A stretch of DNA of 64,000 nucleotides from NCBI GenBank assembly GCA_025352785.1, contig JANXSD010000157.1, positions 1-64,000 of the forward strand, read 5' to 3'. The translations under genes were made by a program, and so were the position numbers. The stretch's first letter is position 1; each line of letters begins with the position of its first letter. Shown one piece after another: positions 21,283 to 30,856 of the stretch. This stretch comes from Bacteroidota bacterium. Lineage in GTDB: Bacteria; Bacteroidota; Bacteroidia; AKYH767-A; OLB10. The notes below the pieces were generated by a model. It saw nothing but the letters and a program-made list of their open reading frames with translations. It had not been told where the DNA came from and did no database searches.

Positions 21283-23685
21283 ATGCGTAAAATACGTAAT
21301 GTAGCTGTTTTAGGATCTGGGATTATGGGATCTCGAATTGCTTTTCATTTTGCAAATATTGGTGTTCATGTTTTGTTGTTAGATATTGCGCCACGTGAAT
21401 TATTACCAGAAGAACAAGCTAAAGGATTGACTTTAGATCATCCAATAGTAAAAAATAGAATTGTTAATGCAGCATTTCAAAGTACATTAAAAGCGAATCC
21501 ATCGTCTCTCTATAAAAAGAGTTTTGTGAATAGAATTACTGTAGGCAATTTTACGGATAACATGAAAGATATTTCTAACAGCGACTGGATCATCGAAGTT
21601 GTCGTTGAAAATCTGGATATCAAGAAAAAAGTTTTTGAGCAAGTAGAACACTATAGAAATTCAGGTTCAATAATAACGAGTAATACTTCGGGGATTCCAA
21701 TCCATTTAATGAGTGAAGGACGTAGTGACGATTTCCGGAAAAACTTCTGTGGCACTCACTTTTTTAATCCTCCGCGTTATTTGCGTTTATTAGAAATCAT
21801 CCCTGGACCAGAAACCTCTAAAGATGTATTGGATTTCTTGATGCATTATGGAGATCTTTTTCTGGGAAAGACTACTGTTTTATGTAAAGATACTCCTGCT
21901 TTTATTGCAAATAGAATTGGAGTATATGGTATGATGGTCATCTTTAACATCGTTGAAAAGATGGGATTGACAGTTGAAGATGTTGATAAATTGACAGGTC
22001 CAGTATTAGGAAGACCCAAATCAGCAACTTTCCGTACAGGTGATGTTGTTGGATTAGATACGTTAGTTCATGTAGCCGAAGGAGTTTATCAGAATTGCCC
22101 TCAGGATTCACAACGTGATTTATTTAAGCTCCCGTCATACATCCAAAAAATGGTGGCTAATAAATGGTTTGGCGATAAAACAAAACAAGGATTTTATAAG
22201 AAAGTAAAGAATGATGCTGGTAAATCTGAGATTTTATCCTTGGATTTAAAGACATTAGAATATAAAGCACAAACTAAAACGAAGTTTGCAACATTAGAGC
22301 TTACCAAAACAGTTGATGATGTACGTGAGCGAATGAAAATTTTCATTGCTGGGAAAGATCTTGCTGGTGATTTTTATAGAGCTTCTTTTTATGGTCTTTT
22401 TCGATATGTTTCAGAGCGAATTCCGGAGATAGCAGATGAAGTTTATCGAATTGATTCGGCGATGGAAGCTGGGTTTGGATGGGAAATTGGTCCATTCGAA
22501 AGCTGGGATGTTTTAGGCGTTGAAGTATCTGCGAAAGCGATGGAAGCCGTAGGGCTAAAACCCGCTGCTTGGGTGTATGAAATGTTAGTCACTGGATGTA
22601 CTTCGTTCTATAAAAATGAAAATGGAATCAGGTTTTTTTATGATATTCCTACAAAAGCATACAAGGCAATTCCAGGACAAGAAAATTATATTTTACTTCA
22701 TCCGCTAAGGAAAACGAAAACGGTTTGGAGTAATAGTGGCACAAGCATTATCGATATTGGTGATGGAATACTTTGTTGTGAATTTCATACCAAAATGAAC
22801 ACGATTGGAGGTGAGGTGGTTCAGGGTGTAAATAAAGCAATTGAGCTGGCTGAAGAGAATTTTAGAGGATTAGTAATTAGCAATGATGGACAAAATTTTT
22901 CGGCTGGGGCTAATCTTGCTTTGGTATTTATGATGGCCATTGAACAAGAGTGGGACGAGGTGGATATGGCTATTCGGGCATTTCAAAATATGAATATGCG
23001 TGTAAGGTATTCTTCAATTCCTGTCGTTGTTGCTCCATTTGCACTAGCTTTAGGCGGTGGATGTGAGATGTCATTACATGCTGATAAGGTTCAGGCACAT
23101 GCCGAGACCTATATTGGAATGGTAGAATTTGGTGTTGGATTAATTCCTGGAGGCGGTGGAACAAAAGAATTTGCTTTACGTTTTGCTGATTCAATACAAG
23201 AAGGAGATATTGAACTCAACCTATTGAAAGAAAGATTTCTTACTATTGGGCAAGCAAAAGTGTCTACTTCGGCAGAAGAAGCCTTTGATTTAGGAATATT
23301 AAGACATGGAATTGACGCAATTAGCTTGAATAGAAATAGATTACTTGCTGATGCAAAACGTTCGGCCATTGAAATTGCTGATGCAGGATATACGAAACCT
23401 AATCCTAGAAAAGATATTAGAGTGTTAGGAAGAGCTGGGTTAGGGATGGTATATGCTGGAGCAAATACCATGTTTAGTGGACATTATATAAGTGAACATG
23501 ATAAATTAATCTCAGAAAAGCTTGGATATGTGTTATGTGGCGGAGATCTTTCTGCCCCTACACTTGTTTCAGAACAATACTTACTCGATCTTGAGCGACA
23601 GGAATTCCTGTCACTTTGTGGTGAGAAAAAGACTTTAGAAAGAATTCAGTCTATTTTGACCACCGGAAAAGCATTGAGGAATTAA
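21283..23685 (+). CDS. Bifunctional 3-hydroxyacyl-CoA dehydrogenase / enoyl-CoA hydratase
   Basis: 800 aa; N-terminal NAD-binding VAVLGSGIMGSRIAFHFANIG, 3HCDH domain; C-terminal crotonase motifs (NFSAGANL, LGGGCEMSLHADKVQAHAETYIGMVEFGVGLIPGGGGTKE). Confidence 0.95.
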   Translation: MRKIRNVAVLGSGIMGSRIAFHFANIGVHVLLLDIAPRELLPEEQAKGLTLDHPIVKNRIVNAAFQSTLKANPSSLYKKSFVNRITVGNFTDNMKDISNSDWIIEVVVENLDIKKKVFEQVEHYRNSGSIITSNTSGIPIHLMSEGRSDDFRKNFCGTHFFNPPRYLRLLEIIPGPETSKDVLDFLMHYGDLFLGKTTVLCKDTPAFIANRIGVYGMMVIFNIVEKMGLTVEDVDKLTGPVLGRPKSATFRTGDVVGLDTLVHVAEGVYQNCPQDSQRDLFKLPSYIQKMVANKWFGDKTKQGFYKKVKNDAGKSEILSLDLKTLEYKAQTKTKFATLELTKTVDDVRERMKIFIAGKDLAGDFYRASFYGLFRYVSERIPEIADEVYRIDSAMEAGFGWEIGPFESWDVLGVEVSAKAMEAVGLKPAAWVYEMLVTGCTSFYKNENGIRFFYDIPTKAYKAIPGQENYILLHPLRKTKTVWSNSGTSIIDIGDGILCCEFHTKMNTIGGEVVQGVNKAIELAEENFRGLVISNDGQNFSAGANLALVFMMAIEQEWDEVDMAIRAFQNMNMRVRYSSIPVVVAPFALALGGGCEMSLHADKVQAHAETYIGMVEFGVGLIPGGGGTKEFALRFADSIQEGDIELNLLKERFLTIGQAKVSTSAEEAFDLGILRHGIDAISLNRNRLLADAKRSAIEIADAGYTKPNPRKDIRVLGRAGLGMVYAGANTMFSGHYISEHDKLISEKLGYVLCGGDLSAPTLVSEQYLLDLERQEFLSLCGEKKTLERIQSILTTGKALRN

Positions 23686-23728
23686 ATTAGTTACTAATTT
23701 TAGCCGCATCGAAAACCCCCCATATGGT

Positions 23729-24409
23729 ATGAATCGATTACGATTATTGATATTATTCTTATTTGCAATGCCTTTGTTAAGTCAGGCGCAATCTGAAGAC
23801 AAGCCGAAGTATGCTCCAGGAAAGGAGAAACATCGCAACAAAACTGATGAGCTAGGACAGAAACAAGGTCCTTGGCGCACTTACAACTCACTTGGCGATT
23901 TAATTAGCGAAGTGGAGTTTGTGAATGATGTTCGTCATGGTAAAAGCACTCGATATTATCCTTATGGAAAAGTAATGGAAGAGCAAGATTACCAAAATGG
24001 TATTAAAGAAGGATCTTACAAAAGATATTATTACTCTGGGCAAGTAAAGCAAGAAGGGGAATATATTGCGGGTAAGAAAGAAGGGAAATGGATTCGTTAC
24101 TATGAAGATGGCGAAGCTGCATCTGAAGGATATTATAAAAATAATAAGCGTGACGGCGAATGGAAGTCGATGAGCCGAAAGGGTCAGATAACTGGCATTG
24201 CATCCTATAAAGATGGAGTAGACATGAAAGCTGCTGCTGATGACGCCAAGAAAACCGATGCGGCCAAGAAAGCTGGTTTAAAGAAAAGCAATCCCGACAA
24301 AGGTGCTCCTGGTGCAAAACCTGGATCGGCGGTTCCTGGAGGAACTCCACCCGCTGCTGGTGGTATCCCACCTGCTCCTGCTCCTCCAGATACTAGCAAA
24401 AAGAAATAA
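23729..24409 (+). CDS. Secreted MORN-variant repeat protein with Pro/Gly/Ala-rich C-terminal tail
   Basis: 226 aa; signal peptide; repeats YYPYGKVMEEQDYQNGIKEGSYKRYYYSGQVKQEGEYIAGKKEGKWIRYYEDGEAASEGYYKNNKRDGEW. Confidence 0.85.
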   Translation: MNRLRLLILFLFAMPLLSQAQSEDKPKYAPGKEKHRNKTDELGQKQGPWRTYNSLGDLISEVEFVNDVRHGKSTRYYPYGKVMEEQDYQNGIKEGSYKRYYYSGQVKQEGEYIAGKKEGKWIRYYEDGEAASEGYYKNNKRDGEWKSMSRKGQITGIASYKDGVDMKAAADDAKKTDAAKKAGLKKSNPDKGAPGAKPGSAVPGGTPPAAGGIPPAPAPPDTSKKK

Positions 24410-24412
24410 AAT

Positions 24413-24439
24413 AAAAAGCCTCGATTGTCGAGGCTTTTT
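24413..24439 (+). terminator. Rho-independent terminator
   Basis: aaaaagcctcga ttg tcgaggcttttt, immediately 3' of the MORN-repeat CDS. Confidence 0.92.
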
Positions 24440-24670
24440 ATTTATGTGGCGATTTATTAAAAATGCTATAATGACTTTAATTATGATTATATCGTTAAAT
24501 GTGCTATCTCAAATTAAATATTGATTCTGGTTTTTTTATAGTTTAATTTAGGTTGTAAAAGTTTAGAAAATTTCAATTAAAAAAATTACAGGATTCAATA
24601 TTTTGTAATTTCGCCCCATAAGAATTCTCAAAGGAATACTTTTTTATTGATTATAATTAATATCAAAAAG

Positions 24671-25849
24671 ATGGAAGCATACATTCTTACTGGTTTTCGT
24701 TCTGCAGTTGGCAAAGCGCCACGTGGGCAGTTTCGATTTACTCGTCCTGATGATTTAGCAGTTTCAGTAATTCGACATTTGTTGAGTGTTGTACCGAATC
24801 TTGACAAAGAGCAGATCGATGATGTTATTGTAGGAAATGCAACTCCAGAAGCGGAACAAGGATTGAATATTGGACGAATGATTTCACTCATGGGACTTGA
24901 CACTGTTAAAGTTCCTGGAATGACAATCAATAGATATTGTGCATCAGGATTAGAGTCAATTGCAATTGCTGCTGCAAAAGTTAAATCAGGAATGGCTGAT
25001 TGTATTATTGCTGGTGGTGTTGAATGCATGAGTCCGATTCCTTTTGGAGGATGGCGAATTGTTCCTAACTATGAAGTCGCAAAAAACAATGCAGATTATT
25101 ATTGGGGAATGGGTTTAACAGCAGAGGCAGTAGCAAATGAATATAAAGTTAATCGTGAAGATCAAGATGCCTTTTCATTTCGTTCCCATCAACGTGCGGT
25201 AAGCGCTATAAAAGAGGGATTATTTAAAGATCAAATTGCACCCTACTCTATTCAAGAAATATTTTTGGATGCGAATGAAAAAAAACAAACAAGAGAAACT
25301 ATAATTGCAACTGATGAAGGTGCGCGAGCAGATACGACAGTAGAGAAGTTAGCTGCATTAAAGCCAGTATTTGATGCGAAAGGATCTGTTACAGCAGGTA
25401 ATTCGTCTCAAACTAGTGATGGTGCTGCATTTGTTTTAGTTGTATCTGAAAAAATGTTGAAGCAATTAAATATGAACCCACGTTTACGTTTCGTGAGTTA
25501 TGCAGTTGCTGGAGTTGAACCTCGGATAATGGGCATTGGTCCTATTGAAGCAATTCCTGCTGCGCTTAAACGTGCAGGACTAACAAAAAATGATTTAGCA
25601 TTAATAGAATTGAACGAAGCATTTGCATCGCAATCATTAGCTGTTTGCAGAGCACTAGAGTTAGATGGTGAAAAAGTAAATGTTAACGGAGGAGCAATAG
25701 CATTAGGTCATCCATTAGGTTGTACGGGAGGAAAACTTACAGTTCAAATAATGAATGAATTAGAGCGCAGAAAAGAAAAATATGGAATGGTATCGATGTG
25801 TGTAGGAACCGGGCAAGGTGCTGCAGGAATATTTGAAAGAATGAATTAA
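24671..25849 (+). CDS. fadA: Acetyl-CoA C-acyltransferase (thiolase)
   Basis: 392 aa from MEAYILTGFRSAVGKAPRG; NRYCASGLESIAIAA, NVNGGAIALGHPLGCTG, SMCVGTGQGAAGIFE. Track start 24647 probably 8 codons too early. Confidence 0.95.
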   Translation: MEAYILTGFRSAVGKAPRGQFRFTRPDDLAVSVIRHLLSVVPNLDKEQIDDVIVGNATPEAEQGLNIGRMISLMGLDTVKVPGMTINRYCASGLESIAIAAAKVKSGMADCIIAGGVECMSPIPFGGWRIVPNYEVAKNNADYYWGMGLTAEAVANEYKVNREDQDAFSFRSHQRAVSAIKEGLFKDQIAPYSIQEIFLDANEKKQTRETIIATDEGARADTTVEKLAALKPVFDAKGSVTAGNSSQTSDGAAFVLVVSEKMLKQLNMNPRLRFVSYAVAGVEPRIMGIGPIEAIPAALKRAGLTKNDLALIELNEAFASQSLAVCRALELDGEKVNVNGGAIALGHPLGCTGGKLTVQIMNELERRKEKYGMVSMCVGTGQGAAGIFERMN

Positions 25850-25869
25850 TTCACGTTGTAAAAATTCAT

Positions 25870-25899
25870 TTTGTACCTAATTGTGTTTACCTATTTTTG
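25870..25899 (+). promoter_or_regulatory. Candidate Bacteroidota-type sigma-A promoter (-33 TTTG, -7 TATTTTTG)
   Basis: TTTG (25870-25873) + 18 nt + TATTTTTG (25892-25899), ~40 nt upstream of ATG 25941; fits the TTTG/TAnnTTTG consensus. Confidence 0.55.
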
Positions 25900-25940
25900 C
25901 GCACTTATAGAATTAAAACAAACTTAACAATAATTAAAAT

Positions 25941-26510
25941 ATGAAAAAGGCGATTAGAGTTTTACTAGTTTTTATAGTACTTGGTAGTTCAGTTGCAAAT
26001 GCGCAAAACTTTGTTAGAGGCACTAATGTAATAAGTGCGGGAATAGGCATTGGAAGTGCAATAGGTAGCTATACCCATTCTTCACAAAGTCCAGGATTTA
26101 GTATTCAATATGAAAGAGGTGTTTGGGACGTTCCTGGGCCGGGAGTTATAAGTTTAGGCGGATATCTTGGCATTAAAAGTTACAGATACAAACACAATAA
26201 TTATACGGAAAACTGGAACTATACAGTGATTGGCATTAGGGGAGCGTATCATTATAATGATTTAAAGAGATTTAACAATAAATTCTTAGATAAATTGGAT
26301 GTATATGGAGGTGTAATGGTATCATTCAATATTCTCAATTATACAAATGATTACCCATCGAATTATCCATATAACAATGATTATAATAGTGCTCCTGGAG
26401 CGAGTTTATTTGTAGGTGGTCGTTATTTTATTACGAATAATTTCGCAGTATATTCTGAGTTGGGTTATGGGGTATCCATACTCAACATCGGAGTAAGTTT
26501 GAAATTCTAA
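25941..26510 (+). CDS. Outer-membrane beta-barrel protein
   Basis: 189 aa; signal peptide (MKKAIRVLLVFIVLGSSVANAQ), alternating aromatic/Gly beta-barrel pattern ending ...ILNIGVSLKF. Confidence 0.75.
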   Translation: MKKAIRVLLVFIVLGSSVANAQNFVRGTNVISAGIGIGSAIGSYTHSSQSPGFSIQYERGVWDVPGPGVISLGGYLGIKSYRYKHNNYTENWNYTVIGIRGAYHYNDLKRFNNKFLDKLDVYGGVMVSFNILNYTNDYPSNYPYNNDYNSAPGASLFVGGRYFITNNFAVYSELGYGVSILNIGVSLKF

Positions 26511-26550
26511 TAATATTTGAGGATTTATTTCTTAGGATTCTCAAACATAA

Positions 26551-26591
26551 ATGCCCTGTCAATTGTTGTATAATATACGTTGACAGGGCAT
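26551..26591 (+). terminator. Rho-independent-like terminator
   Basis: atgccctgtcaa (26551-26562)/ttgacagggcat (26580-26591) followed by aatttttatt. Confidence 0.85.
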
Positions 26592-26618
26592 AATTTTTAT
26601 TAGTTAAATTAAATAATA

Positions 26619-27065
26619 ATGAATAATCCATACTACTCGAACACAGATATTACATTGCTAGATGTTAGCAACGATGAATGGAAAAAAATTCTTTCAGAAG
26701 ATGTTTTTTATATTGGCCGGCAAAAAGGAACAGAAAGACCATTTACAGGCAAGTTTTGGGAATCAAGTGAGCGTGGAACGTATTATTGTGCCGTATGTGG
26801 AAATGCATTATTTAAATCTGATTCTAAATTTGCTAGCTCATGCGGTTGGCCTAGTTTTTTCGAGTCTATTAGAAAAGATGCTGTAATTTATATTCCCGAT
26901 TATTCGCATGGGATGAATCGAACAGAAGTAGAATGTGGGAGATGTAAATCTCATTTAGGCCATATTTTTGAAGATGGTCCAAAGCCTACGGGAAACCGTT
27001 TTTGCATGAACTCCCTCATGCTAGATTTTGAGCCGGAAGACAAAATTCAATCTGTATCTTTCTAA
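26619..27065 (+). CDS. msrB: Peptide-methionine (R)-S-oxide reductase
   Basis: 148 aa; GTERPFTGKFW, two CxxC zinc motifs (CAVC, CGRC), SHLGHIFEDGPKPTGNRFCMNS with catalytic Cys. Confidence 0.95.
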   Translation: MNNPYYSNTDITLLDVSNDEWKKILSEDVFYIGRQKGTERPFTGKFWESSERGTYYCAVCGNALFKSDSKFASSCGWPSFFESIRKDAVIYIPDYSHGMNRTEVECGRCKSHLGHIFEDGPKPTGNRFCMNSLMLDFEPEDKIQSVSF

Positions 27066-27159
27066 GATTGACCATTCTATTTCCATGAATTTTTCAATTT
27101 TCTAGCCAGCATATTCGTGTATTATATATCTTCAAGCATTCAGAAAATGAACTACTAAA

Positions 27160-27843
27160 ATGAAGAAAAAAATCCTACACAAACATCCACTAGTTATTCG
27201 TTGGTTTCATTGGTTAAATTTTCCGATTCTTGCTTTAATGATTTGGAGCGGATTACTTATTTATTGGGCAAACGATGTCTATAAAATAAGTTTTGGTCAA
27301 ACTCTAGTATTTCATTTTTTTCCGGAAAATTTTTATAAAACTTTTAATATCTCATTTCATTTAGCGGAAGGAATGAGTTGGCATTTTGCACTGATGTGGT
27401 TATTTTTTATCAATGGAATTTTATATGTTGCCTATACTTTAATTTCTGGTGAGTGGCGGTATCTATTACCTGATAAAAATTCATTTAAAGAAGCATGGCA
27501 AGTATTGTTACATGATTTGCATATTCGAAAATTTCATCCAACACAAATAAAATACAATGGGGCGCAAAAAATAGCTTACACATTAATAATAGTGATGGGC
27601 GTTGGTTCAATAGTAAGTGGACTGGCCATATATAAACCTGTACAATTTAATTGGGCAATGAATGTCTGCGGTGGATATGGAAATGCAAGAGGAATTCATT
27701 TCATACTTACTATTGGTTATGTGTTATTTTTCCTTGTGCATATTGTGCAAGTAATACGAGCCGGTTGGAATAATTTCCAAGCAATGGTTACAGGTTTTGA
27801 AATTTTTAAATCGACTAAAGCAGAGCAGCATGAAGAATCCTAA
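27160..27843 (+). CDS. Membrane cytochrome b (b561 / thiosulfate reductase cyt b-like)
   Basis: 227 aa; HKHPLVIRWFHWLNFPILALMIWSGLLIYW, four TM segments, conserved His residues. Confidence 0.85.
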   Translation: MKKKILHKHPLVIRWFHWLNFPILALMIWSGLLIYWANDVYKISFGQTLVFHFFPENFYKTFNISFHLAEGMSWHFALMWLFFINGILYVAYTLISGEWRYLLPDKNSFKEAWQVLLHDLHIRKFHPTQIKYNGAQKIAYTLIIVMGVGSIVSGLAIYKPVQFNWAMNVCGGYGNARGIHFILTIGYVLFFLVHIVQVIRAGWNNFQAMVTGFEIFKSTKAEQHEES

Positions 27844-28594
27844 TTCAAAGCTCGAAGAATTCGTTGATGCGAAATCAATTAAGAGAAAAAGCGTTGTTGC
27901 ATTTTGTATCTTTTTTTTAATGCTAGTAGTTGGATTTGCAACTTGGAAATGGATAAATAATCAACCAACTGATCAAGGTGCTTTAAGGCCATTAAGAAAA
28001 GTACTTGATGTAAATGAAAAATTTTTTAGTGCGTTTTTTGATAGTACCAAACTTGTAAAAGAATATCCATTAAGTGCTGCAGCAAAAAAAGTGCGTGTAA
28101 ATGGAATAGAAGGAATTCGTGATAACGTAGACGAAGACACTTGGCGATTAAATGTTATTAAAGACAATGGCGATACTTTAAAAATTACATTAGATGAAAT
28201 AAAATTATTACCAAAAAAAAATATTGTATTCGACTTTAAGTGTATTGAAGGATGGAGTCAAGTTACGCATTGGGCTGGAGTTCCCTTAAAAGAATTTATG
28301 AAGCATTACCATTTAAAGAATGAGGCCATGAAAAAATATGTTGGATTATCAACTCCCGATCACGGATATTATGTTGGAATTGATATGCCAAGTGCTTTAC
28401 ATCCTCAAACTTTACTTTGTTACGAAATGAATGGAAAGGCATTACCAAAAATTCAAGGGTATCCTTTAAGATTGATTATACCAGTGAAATATGGCGTTAA
28501 GCACTTAAAAAGAATAGGAACCATGTATTTTAGTGATAAAAAGCCAGCAGACTATTGGGCAGAGCGCGGATATGATTATTATACTGGCCATTAA
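27830..28594 (+). CDS. Molybdopterin-dependent (SUOX-fold) oxidoreductase, membrane anchored
   Basis: 254 aa from MKNPNSKLEEFVD (overlaps the preceding stop); Moco-Cys context FDFKCIEGWSQVTHWAGVPLKEF and GYPLRLIIPVKYGVKHLKRI; N-terminal TM. Confidence 0.88.
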   Translation: MKNPNSKLEEFVDAKSIKRKSVVAFCIFFLMLVVGFATWKWINNQPTDQGALRPLRKVLDVNEKFFSAFFDSTKLVKEYPLSAAAKKVRVNGIEGIRDNVDEDTWRLNVIKDNGDTLKITLDEIKLLPKKNIVFDFKCIEGWSQVTHWAGVPLKEFMKHYHLKNEAMKKYVGLSTPDHGYYVGIDMPSALHPQTLLCYEMNGKALPKIQGYPLRLIIPVKYGVKHLKRIGTMYFSDKKPADYWAERGYDYYTGH

Positions 28595-28710
28595 TCCATT
28601 CTAAAGCATGTAACAATAAAATATTTACTAAAATTTACAATGAAATCTACCATCTAATTATTAATTTTTCGATTTTTGTAACCCCTTAAGAATTTCAGCA
28701 AAAAAAAACA

Positions 28711-29595
28711 ATGACAGTCACCTTTCATGAGCAGATATTATTATTAGTTACAACGCCATTGTACGTTGTTGTAATAGCTGCTGAAATCTTGATTAGTCAT
28801 TGGAAAATGAAAGGATTCTACTCTATTAAGGAAGTGTTCAACAATATTTATCTTACATTAGTAAATGCGGGATTGGATTTATTGTGTAGAGGATTTTATT
28901 TGATTCCATTACTCTTTTGCTTTCATCATCAGATAATAAGTTTAGAAAATCATTTGTTTGTTTATTGGTTTTTACTCTTTATTCTCGAAGACCTTGCCTA
29001 TTATATTGAACATCGTATCGATCATTCTTCACGATTTTTTTGGGCGGTACATGTAACACATCATTCTTCTCCAGAATTTAATCTCACAACGGGCTTTCGA
29101 TCATCGGTATTTCAGCCATTGTATCGATTTGTATATTTTCTACCTATTGCATTTCTTGGATTTAAACCTATCGATATTCTTTTTATGTTTTCGATTACTC
29201 AAATTTATGGTGTTCTCGTTCATACACAGTATATCAAAAAAATGCCTGCATGGTTTGAAGCAATTATGGTGAGTCCTTCACATCATCGCGTACATCATGC
29301 ATCCAATGTACGTTACCTCGATAAAAACATGGGAATGGTATTAATTATTTGGGATAAAATTTTCAACTCATTCCAAGAAGAGTTAACTGCAGAGCCACCA
29401 ACATTTGGCATCACTTCACCATTAGAAGAGCCCAATCATAAAGTGAAAATCATTACGCATGAATGGGAAAATATTTTGCAAGACATTAAAAAGCCGGTGC
29501 CATTTTTAACACGATTCAAATATATTTTTATGCCACCAGGATGGAGTCATGATGGAAGCAGGAAAACATCACGGGAGTTGCAAAATGAATTGTAG
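28711..29595 (+). CDS. Sterol desaturase / fatty acid hydroxylase family protein
   Basis: 294 aa; His-box motifs HRIDH, HVTHHSS, HHRVHH. Confidence 0.92.
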   Translation: MTVTFHEQILLLVTTPLYVVVIAAEILISHWKMKGFYSIKEVFNNIYLTLVNAGLDLLCRGFYLIPLLFCFHHQIISLENHLFVYWFLLFILEDLAYYIEHRIDHSSRFFWAVHVTHHSSPEFNLTTGFRSSVFQPLYRFVYFLPIAFLGFKPIDILFMFSITQIYGVLVHTQYIKKMPAWFEAIMVSPSHHRVHHASNVRYLDKNMGMVLIIWDKIFNSFQEELTAEPPTFGITSPLEEPNHKVKIITHEWENILQDIKKPVPFLTRFKYIFMPPGWSHDGSRKTSRELQNEL

Positions 29596-29614
29596 ATGAA
29601 TTTATTTTCCAATT

Positions 29615-30583
29615 TTAAATCCCAGTCACAGCTCTTCTCATCCTATCATTGATTGCTCTTCCGATTCCAATTTCAGGAACAGTTTCGGCAACGATAATAT
29701 CAATATCATTTCGACCATCAAGCATGCGCATTAAAGAAAAAATAGAATGAGCCGCCTCTTTTAAATTCTGATTAGTTGATAAAGCAATAGACTCAACATT
29801 TTGAAAATAGGCAGTATTCGATTTTGTAAAAAATAAATAGGCAATTTTCTTATCTGGATATTTAAAGCTGACCTCATTTATATCAGCAATATAAAAAGGT
29901 TTGGTAGGTGCATAATGATTCTTTAACATTCCTGGAGCTTTAGGGTTAGAACTAGAATTAATTCTCAACTCTACTTTATTTGCAACCTTCTTTAAATCTT
30001 CAAGTGTTAATCCACCTAAGCGATATACGAAGCAAGTTTTCTCTTTAATTTCTATAATTGTAGATTCTAATCCGATACTACAATTACCGCCATCTAAAAT
30101 ATAAGGAATTTTATTTCCAAGTTGATCAATTACATGTTGTGCTGAAGTAGGACTGATATAACCAAATGGATTTGCACTAGGTGCCGCTAAAGGAAACTGT
30201 AGGTCTTGTAGTAACTCCAACGTTAACGGATGTAATGGCATTCTCATTCCAACGGTATCTAAACCAGAAGTTACCAAATCAGGAATACAATTTTTCTTCT
30301 TAAAAATAATAGTGAGTGGCCCTGGCCAAAATGATGCTATTAAATCAGCAGCTAATGCAGGAATATCGACTACACATTTCATCACCATTTCAATATCAGG
30401 AACATGAACAATCAAGGGGTCAAATATAGGTCGCTCTTTCACTTCAAAGATTTTTAGAACAGCATTTACATCAAATGCATTACCTGCTAATCCATACACT
30501 GTTTCAGTAGGAATTCCAACGAGTTCTCCACTTTCCAAAAAACTCTTTGCCTTAGCTAAATTTACTCCAGTTTCTGTTGTCAT
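29615..30583 (-). CDS. L-threonylcarbamoyladenylate synthase (Sua5/YrdC family, full-length Sua5 type)
   Basis: 322 aa; GELVGIPTETVYGLAGNAFD, KERPIFDPLIVHV, SAPSANPFGYISPTSAQHV, plus C-terminal Sua5 domain (SPGMLKNHYAPTKP-like). Confidence 0.93.
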   Translation of the reverse strand: MTTETGVNLAKAKSFLESGELVGIPTETVYGLAGNAFDVNAVLKIFEVKERPIFDPLIVHVPDIEMVMKCVVDIPALAADLIASFWPGPLTIIFKKKNCIPDLVTSGLDTVGMRMPLHPLTLELLQDLQFPLAAPSANPFGYISPTSAQHVIDQLGNKIPYILDGGNCSIGLESTIIEIKEKTCFVYRLGGLTLEDLKKVANKVELRINSSSNPKAPGMLKNHYAPTKPFYIADINEVSFKYPDKKIAYLFFTKSNTAYFQNVESIALSTNQNLKEAAHSIFSLMRMLDGRNDIDIIVAETVPEIGIGRAINDRMRRAVTGI

Positions 30584-30765
30584 GAAGTCACGAAATTAGT
30601 AATTGTATTAAGGATTTGAGCGATCGTGAAATAAACATATTAAACTTCACCTATTTCATGTTTTAATAATTATTTTTGAAAAGCAGAATAGTTTACCGTT
30701 GAGGAAGTTTTAATACATTCAAATATATAATACCAATTTATCAATTTTACATGAAAACTGCTAAA

Positions 30766-30773
30766 TACTTTTG
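30766..30773 (+). promoter_or_regulatory. Candidate -7 element TACTTTTG upstream of acyl-CoA dehydrogenase
   Basis: Matches TAnnTTTG; no strong -33 TTTG seen; ~85 nt upstream of ATG 30857. Confidence 0.35.
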
Positions 30774-30856
30774 CATATCAATTTCGTTATGATGAAATTT
30801 GAGGAAAATAAAACAAGTATAGAGTTTTTACGTATAAATAATATAAATCGCTAAAA

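Noticed and set aside
24003-24371. 122-aa minus ORF and the 64-aa ORF 24205-24399
   Set aside because: Antisense to the MORN-repeat gene; composition follows from its repetitive sequence.
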